This document shows, piece by piece, positions 54,402 to 58,405 of a stretch of DNA of 58,405 nt. This stretch comes from Elusimicrobia bacterium GWB2_63_16 (GTDB lineage Bacteria; Elusimicrobiota; Elusimicrobia; Elusimicrobiales; UBA9959). The translations under genes were made by a program, and so were the position numbers. Position 1 is the stretch's first letter. The number at the start of each line of letters is the position of its first letter. The stretch is taken from contig MGTZ01000037.1 of assembly GCA_001799715.1 (NCBI GenBank), positions 5,293-63,697 on the forward strand, in the 5' to 3' direction. The notes below the pieces were generated by a model. The model had not been told where the DNA came from, made no database searches, and worked only from the letters and a program-made list of their open reading frames with translations.

Positions 54402-56222
54402 TTAGGCAGTCACCTTAACCTGCTCCAGCAGTTTCTTATAGCGGGCCAGCTGGGGCGCCAGGCCCTTTATGGCCGTCTCCCAGAACTCCGGCTTGGAGAT
54501 ATTGGCGCCCAGGCTGCGCCGCGCCACGCCCTCGGCGGTATCCGAGCCAGAGAGGCGCAGGAAAGCCTCGTACTTGGGCAGGAAGGCCGCGCCTTCAGCC
54601 TTGAACTTGGCGAACAGCGTGGCCGCCATCAGGAAGCCGAAGGTATACGGGTAGTTGTAGAACGAGACGCCTGCCATGTAGAAGTGCAGCTTGGACGCCC
54701 AGAACAGCGGATCCTCTCCGCCGGGCTCCAGCGCGTCGCCGAACACCTCTTTCTGCGCGCTCACCATCAGCTCTTTCAGGCGCGCTGCGGAGACTTCCCC
54801 CCTCTGGCGCTCCTCGTGGAACGCCTTCTCGAAGCGGAACCGCACGGTAATGTCGAGTATCGTCACGGCCGCGCCGGAGAGGTACTCGTCGAGCATGATG
54901 AGTTTCTGCGCTTCCGGCACGCCGGGGTCGCCCTGCACGCCCTCGGCCAGCAAATGCTCGCCGAAAATGGAGGCCGTCTCCGCCAGCGTCATCGGGTATT
55001 CGGTGGCCCAGTCGCGCATGTCCCGCATCAGGCGGCCGTGCCAGGCGTGGCCCATCTCGTGGGCCAGGGTGTTCACGTCGCCCAGGGTGCCGTTGAAGGT
55101 CATGTAGACGCGGCCTTCCTTGATATAGTGCGAGCCGGTGCAGAAGGCGCCGGGGCGCTTGCCGCCGCGGGCCTCGCTCTCCAGCATCTTCTTTTCGAGG
55201 AACTCTTTGTAGAAGGCGCCCAGCGCGGGGTACACGCGGCTGAAAGCCCCCTCCACCTTGGCGGAGCCTTCCTCCCAGGTGTAGAGCTTGTTATCCTTGA
55301 ACGGCAGCGGGGCTTCCCGCTCGTAGAAAGCTATGCCCTTGCGCCCCATCGCCGCGGCTTTGACGCGCAGGATCTCGCGCACGGGCTCGAGGTTGCGCTC
55401 CACGGCGGCGTACATGGCGTCGAGCGTGGGGCGCCTGATCCCGGCGCGGAAGAGAGAATTGTCGAGGAAATGTTTAACCCCGCGGCGCTTGTTGAGGACC
55501 TGCCGGGTGCCGGCCAGCGCGTTCAGCGCGGCCGCGCAGGAGTCCTCGATCGTCGCCCAGGCCTTGTTGCCGCCCTCGAAGGCCGCCCGGCCCACGGCGC
55601 GGTCGGCGTCGCCCATCAGCGCGCGCCAGCGCGAGATGGGCAGCGTCTCCACCCGGCCGTCGGGCCAGCGCATCTCGAAGGTCAGCTTGCTGGAGATCTT
55701 GTTGTAAAGCCGCTCCCAGGACTGGAAGCCGTCCACGGCGAGGTCGGCGGCCAGCTTCTCTTCCGGCGGCGTCATGGTCCGGAGGGCCTGCTCGCGGGCG
55801 CGCTTTAGCGAGTAGGCGATATCCTTGAGCCGCTCGCGCTTTATGAAAGCGGCGAAGACCTTCTCCGGCGCGTCCTTGAAGGCGCGCAGCAGGTCGACGG
55901 AGAATTTGGAGAACTCGGCCCCCAGCGCGTCCAGGCGCGCGCTCTCGGCGGCGTATTCCTCTTTGTCGGAGTGGGCGGCCTCGAGGCAGCCCACGTAAGA
56001 GAAAAGGTGTCCCACCCGGGTGCCGGCGTCCTCGGCGGCCAGAATGATTTTTTCCCAGTCGGAGGTGGTGCGGGCGGAAAGCGGCGGCAATTTGGCGGCT
56101 TTCTTCTGCAGGGCCGCGATGTCGGCGGCGAGTTTCTTCTTGAATTTAAGCATCTCCGGGCCGTTGAAGGCCGGGAAGTAACTGGAGAGGTCCCACTGAA
56201 CGCCCTGTATTTTTTCGCTCAT
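54402..56222 (-). CDS. M3-family oligoendopeptidase (PepF-like)
   Basis: The 606-residue cytoplasmic protein has the zinc motif TLAHEMGHAWHG (HExxH; residues about 375-386) with the downstream glutamate in TLAETASIFGEHLL, and the PepF-type C-terminus FYNYPYTFGFLMAATLFAKF, SDTAEGVARRSLGANISKPEFWETAI. M3 oligopeptidases degrade short peptides of up to about 20 residues. Length is typical of PepF. No signal peptide. Confidence 0.93.
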   Translation of the reverse strand: MSEKIQGVQWDLSSYFPAFNGPEMLKFKKKLAADIAALQKKAAKLPPLSARTTSDWEKIILAAEDAGTRVGHLFSYVGCLEAAHSDKEEYAAESARLDALGAEFSKFSVDLLRAFKDAPEKVFAAFIKRERLKDIAYSLKRAREQALRTMTPPEEKLAADLAVDGFQSWERLYNKISSKLTFEMRWPDGRVETLPISRWRALMGDADRAVGRAAFEGGNKAWATIEDSCAAALNALAGTRQVLNKRRGVKHFLDNSLFRAGIRRPTLDAMYAAVERNLEPVREILRVKAAAMGRKGIAFYEREAPLPFKDNKLYTWEEGSAKVEGAFSRVYPALGAFYKEFLEKKMLESEARGGKRPGAFCTGSHYIKEGRVYMTFNGTLGDVNTLAHEMGHAWHGRLMRDMRDWATEYPMTLAETASIFGEHLLAEGVQGDPGVPEAQKLIMLDEYLSGAAVTILDITVRFRFEKAFHEERQRGEVSAARLKELMVSAQKEVFGDALEPGGEDPLFWASKLHFYMAGVSFYNYPYTFGFLMAATLFAKFKAEGAAFLPKYEAFLRLSGSDTAEGVARRSLGANISKPEFWETAIKGLAPQLARYKKLLEQVKVTA

Positions 56223-56254
56223 AGCTCCTCCTGTAAACTCCGGAAATTATACAT

Positions 56255-56869
56255 TTATAGGACCAGGTAGAGGGCCAGCGAGAGGAAGACCAGCCCCTTG
56301 ATGACCGCGAGGCGGCGGGCGTTGGCCGCGCCGGGCAGCAGCCGGGCGCCCAGGCGCCCCGACAGGTAGCCGATACTCCCGAAGACCACCACCACCTGCG
56401 CTATAAAGACCAGACCGAGCACGGCCATCTGCGCGCGCACCGCCCCTTTGGCGGGGTCCACGAACTGCGGCAGCAGCGCCAGGAAGAACAGCGCCACCTT
56501 GGGGTTGAGCAGGTTCATCACCACGCCCCGGCGGTAGAGGGCGCCGGCGCCTCCGGCCAGGGCGGCGGGGCCCGCGGCCGCCGGCTTTTCGCCGAAAGCG
56601 GCCCGGGCCAGCCAGAGCAGGTAGGCCGCGCCCGCCCATTTGACGGCATTGAAGGCGAGAGGGGAAGCGGCGAAGACGGCGGACACGCCCAGCGCCGCCA
56701 GCGCGGTGTGTACCAGCAGGCCGGAACTGAGACCCAGGGCCACCGCCAGCCCGGCGCGCGGTCCGCCGGCCAGGCCTTGCGAGGCCAGGAAAATGACGTC
56801 GGGCCCCGGGGCCATCGTGAGGACGATGGAAACGCCCAGGAAATAAAGCAGGTTGTCGGGCAGCGGCAT
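56255..56869 (-). CDS. LysE/RhtB-family exporter
   Basis: The 204-residue protein has six hydrophobic segments and the LysE family signature PGPDVIFLASQGLAGGPRAGLAVALGLSSG near the N-terminus, plus MNLLNPKVALFFLALLPQF. These proteins export amino acids such as lysine, threonine or homoserine; the substrate is not predictable. Its start is 47 bases from the divergent Mpv17-like gene, so both use the same short intergenic region. Confidence 0.93.
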   Translation of the reverse strand: MPLPDNLLYFLGVSIVLTMAPGPDVIFLASQGLAGGPRAGLAVALGLSSGLLVHTALAALGVSAVFAASPLAFNAVKWAGAAYLLWLARAAFGEKPAAAGPAALAGGAGALYRRGVVMNLLNPKVALFFLALLPQFVDPAKGAVRAQMAVLGLVFIAQVVVVFGSIGYLSGRLGARLLPGAANARRLAVIKGLVFLSLALYLVL

Positions 56870-56916
56870 GGTTAAATTTTATCAAAAGCCCGGGGTTAAA
56901 ATTGTAAAATCAGAGC

Positions 56917-57447
56917 ATGGACTGGTATCTCTCCCTCGTCAAAGCCCACCCGATAACCTCCGCCATGGCGCAGTTCGCCGTGCTGGGCACGCTGGGCGAA
57001 GTGCTGTCGAAGTGGCTGCTAGCCGGGCGCATACATTCCCCCTTCGGTTTGCGCGGCACGCTGCTGCGCGCCGCCGGCTGGTCGGCGCTGGCCGTAGCCA
57101 TCAAGTACGCCTTTACCGGCTTCGTGGCCTTCACCGACGGACTCGTCGCCCACGGACTGCTGCCGGCGCTCGGCGCTTTCGGCAAAGCCTTCGCGGTTTC
57201 GCTGGCCATGAACCTGCAGTTCGGGCCCTTCCTCGTGCTGGCCCACCGGCTTATAGATAACGCCATAGACGGCCGCCCCAACTGGGCCGGCCTGGACAAG
57301 GGCTTCAAGTCGCTGTTGTGGTTCTGGGTGCCGGCGCATACGCTGACTTTCATGCTGCCGGTGGATCTCCGTATAGGGCTCGCGGCCGTGTGGTCGCTGG
57401 CGCTGGGACTTATTCTGGGCTGGTACAACAAACCGGCCAAAGTTTAG
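56917..57447 (+). CDS. Mpv17/PMP22-like integral membrane protein
   Basis: The 176-residue protein has about four hydrophobic segments and a C-terminal half resembling Mpv17/PMP22: FGPFLVLAHRLIDNAIDGR, WAGLDKGFKSLLWFWVPAHTLTFMLPVDLRIGLAAVWSLALGLILGWYNK, where the eukaryotic signature has P.....W......PxxxRV......W.....S. Bacterial members are scattered and of unknown role. A TAAAAT lies 6 bases before the ATG, and no ribosome site is seen. Next gene 9 bases downstream. Confidence 0.65.
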   Translation: MDWYLSLVKAHPITSAMAQFAVLGTLGEVLSKWLLAGRIHSPFGLRGTLLRAAGWSALAVAIKYAFTGFVAFTDGLVAHGLLPALGAFGKAFAVSLAMNLQFGPFLVLAHRLIDNAIDGRPNWAGLDKGFKSLLWFWVPAHTLTFMLPVDLRIGLAAVWSLALGLILGWYNKPAKV

Positions 57448-57456
57448 GGAGGCTTT

Positions 57457-58119
57457 ATGGCAGGAAAACTGATAGCGTTCAATGACAACTTCGCCGACAA
57501 CAGCACCGAGGCGGGCTTCCAGTTCACCTTCTTCTGCAACCATTGCCGTGAAGGGCACAAGACCCGCTTCGTCGAATCCTCCACTTACAAGAAGAAGAAA
57601 TTCTTCAAGGGCCTGGGCGACGTGCTGGGCGTGGTGGGCCAGCTGACCGGCAAGAACTTCGGCGGGCTCGAGCGCGGCTCGGACATCATCAGCGAGCGTT
57701 TCAACGGCATGTCCCCCGAATGGCACAAGGAGCACGAACTGGCCTTCGAGGCCGCGCAGAACGAGGCCAAGGGGCACTTCAGGCGCTGCCCCAAATGCAC
57801 CAAGTGGCTGTGCGAGAACTGCTGGAACGAATCGGCCGGACTCTGCGTGGCCGACGCGCCGCGGGAGAACGTGGAGGTGGCCGCCGCCCGCTCGAAGAAG
57901 CTGGTACAGGACATAGAACAGGCCGCGCAGAACACCCCCGTGTTCACCGGCAAGATAGACGCCAGGCAGACCCTCTGCCCCAAATGCGCCAAGCCCGCCG
58001 GAGAGGGAAAATTCTGCGGCAACTGCGGCGCCCCCCTCGGCATGGCGACCTGCCACAAATGCGGCGCGCAGACGCAGGCCGGCGCCAACTTCTGCGGCGG
58101 CTGCGGCGGCAAATTATAA
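57457..58119 (+). CDS. Multi-zinc-ribbon cytoplasmic protein
   Basis: The 220-residue protein contains several CxxC zinc-ribbon halves: FFCNHCREGHKTRF near the N-terminus, CPKCTKWLCENCWNESAGLC (residues about 109-128), and at the C-terminus CPKCAKPAGEGKFCGNCG and CHKCGAQTQAGANFCGGCG, the double-zinc-ribbon tail common in bacterial SPFH/virion-core-like proteins. The central part is helical and includes a Gly-rich FFKGLGDVLGVVGQLTG segment. Enzymatic motifs are absent. The role is unknown; a scaffold is plausible. A GGAGG site precedes the ATG. Confidence 0.7.
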   Translation: MAGKLIAFNDNFADNSTEAGFQFTFFCNHCREGHKTRFVESSTYKKKKFFKGLGDVLGVVGQLTGKNFGGLERGSDIISERFNGMSPEWHKEHELAFEAAQNEAKGHFRRCPKCTKWLCENCWNESAGLCVADAPRENVEVAAARSKKLVQDIEQAAQNTPVFTGKIDARQTLCPKCAKPAGEGKFCGNCGAPLGMATCHKCGAQTQAGANFCGGCGGKL

Positions 58120-58162
58120 TCCGGAAACTATAGACGGCGGGATCCACGGACGGGCCTGAGCA

Positions 58163-58405
58163 TCAGGCCCGTTCCCGCGTCGCGGGGAAGTAAATGGTAA
58201 AGACGGTGCCTTTGCCCGGGGCTGTCTCCAGCCCTATGCCGCCCCCCGCCTGGGAGACTATGCCGAATACCGTGGAAAGGCCCAGTCCGGTGCCCTTGCC
58301 CTGTTCCTTGGTGGTGAAGAACGGGTCGAAGGCGCGGGCGGCGGTTTCCTGGCTCATGCCGGTACCGGTGTCGCTGACGCGCAGCGCCACATAATGGCCT
58401 GGCGG
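58163..58405 (-). CDS. Histidine kinase, C-terminal ATPase domain (runs off the right edge)
   Basis: The visible 80 codons encode the end of an HATPase_c domain: [15 protein letters not shown] (N/G1 region), [25 protein letters not shown] (F and G2 boxes) and a C-terminus [12 protein letters not shown]. Upstream residues continue beyond the window, so input domains are not visible. The [22 protein letters not shown] form is common in NtrB-like and hybrid kinases. The gene ends 43 bases after the convergent zinc-ribbon gene. Confidence 0.92.
   Translation of the reverse strand, partial: PPGHYVALRVSDTGTGMSQETAARAFDPFFTTKEQGKGTGLGLSTVFGIVSQAGGGIGLETAPGKGTVFTIYFPATRERA

Overview
The window (about 58 kb, GC-rich) comes from a Gram-negative, at least partly anaerobic bacterium. 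Evidence for an outer membrane is a TonB-dependent receptor, a CsgG-domain protein with a beta-barrel-like C-terminus, several secreted proteins and one lipoprotein. Evidence for anaerobic H2 metabolism is a complete NADH-linked [FeFe]-hydrogenase locus with its HydE, HydF and HydG maturases. The gene set would fit a free-living, high-GC Elusimicrobiota-type genome, but no rRNA or other phylogenetic marker is present, so this is an inference. I see no tRNA, rRNA, CRISPR array, transposase or prophage.

Layout. 1-5.2 kb: start of an MBL-fold hydrolase, a CsgG/TPR/barrel protein, a HAD phosphatase, a strongly predicted small RNA with its own promoter and terminator, an internally deleted DUF3800 pseudogene, a secreted histidine phosphatase, and a secreted protein with kinase-like motifs. 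5.4-9.3 kb: a TPM, nucleotidyltransferase and LemA operon, and a large nuclease-like protein. 9.4-13.6 kb: TldE, TldD and a 5'-nucleotidase. 13.7-17.1 kb: an SbcCD/YhaON-like nuclease and ATPase pair.

17.1-30 kb is the centrepiece, an eleven-gene minus-strand operon. In transcription order it encodes a receiver protein, Rex, HydC, HydB, HydA, a [FeFe]-hydrogenase fused to a histidine kinase (HydS-like), a second receiver protein, a receiver-kinase hybrid, HydG, HydE and HydF. It has a near-consensus sigma70 promoter followed by a palindromic candidate operator. It holds the catalytic enzyme, its maturation, an NADH/NAD+ sensor (Rex) and a probable H2 or redox sensor. Its ends and the hydE/hydF junction carry copies of a 21-bp repeat.

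30-40.8 kb: the TIGR03545/TIGR03546 pair, an MntP manganese exporter, a six-gene chemosensory-looking operon (TonB receptor, periplasmic binding protein, two histidine kinases, a receiver and a GAF protein) and PspC. 40.8-44.3 kb: an anaerobic glycerol-3-phosphate-dehydrogenase-like set with a lipoprotein MsrB. 44.4-51.6 kb: a six-gene hydrogenase-4-like membrane complex whose large subunit lacks the Ni-Fe cysteine pattern, so it is an Ehr-type ion-translocating complex of unknown partner rather than a hydrogenase. 51.6-52 kb: a non-coding stretch with a structured inverted-repeat element. 52-58.4 kb: cell-wall enzymes (L,D-transpeptidase and an NlpC/P60-like protein), DUF2238, an M3 oligopeptidase, a LysE exporter, an Mpv17-like protein, a zinc-ribbon protein and the end of another histidine kinase.

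How it fits together: HydABC with its maturases would dispose of NADH and reduced ferredoxin as H2, or use H2, under control by Rex and probably the HydS phosphorelay. The Ehr-type complex could couple another redox reaction to ion pumping. The Glp-like set would feed electrons from glycerol 3-phosphate.
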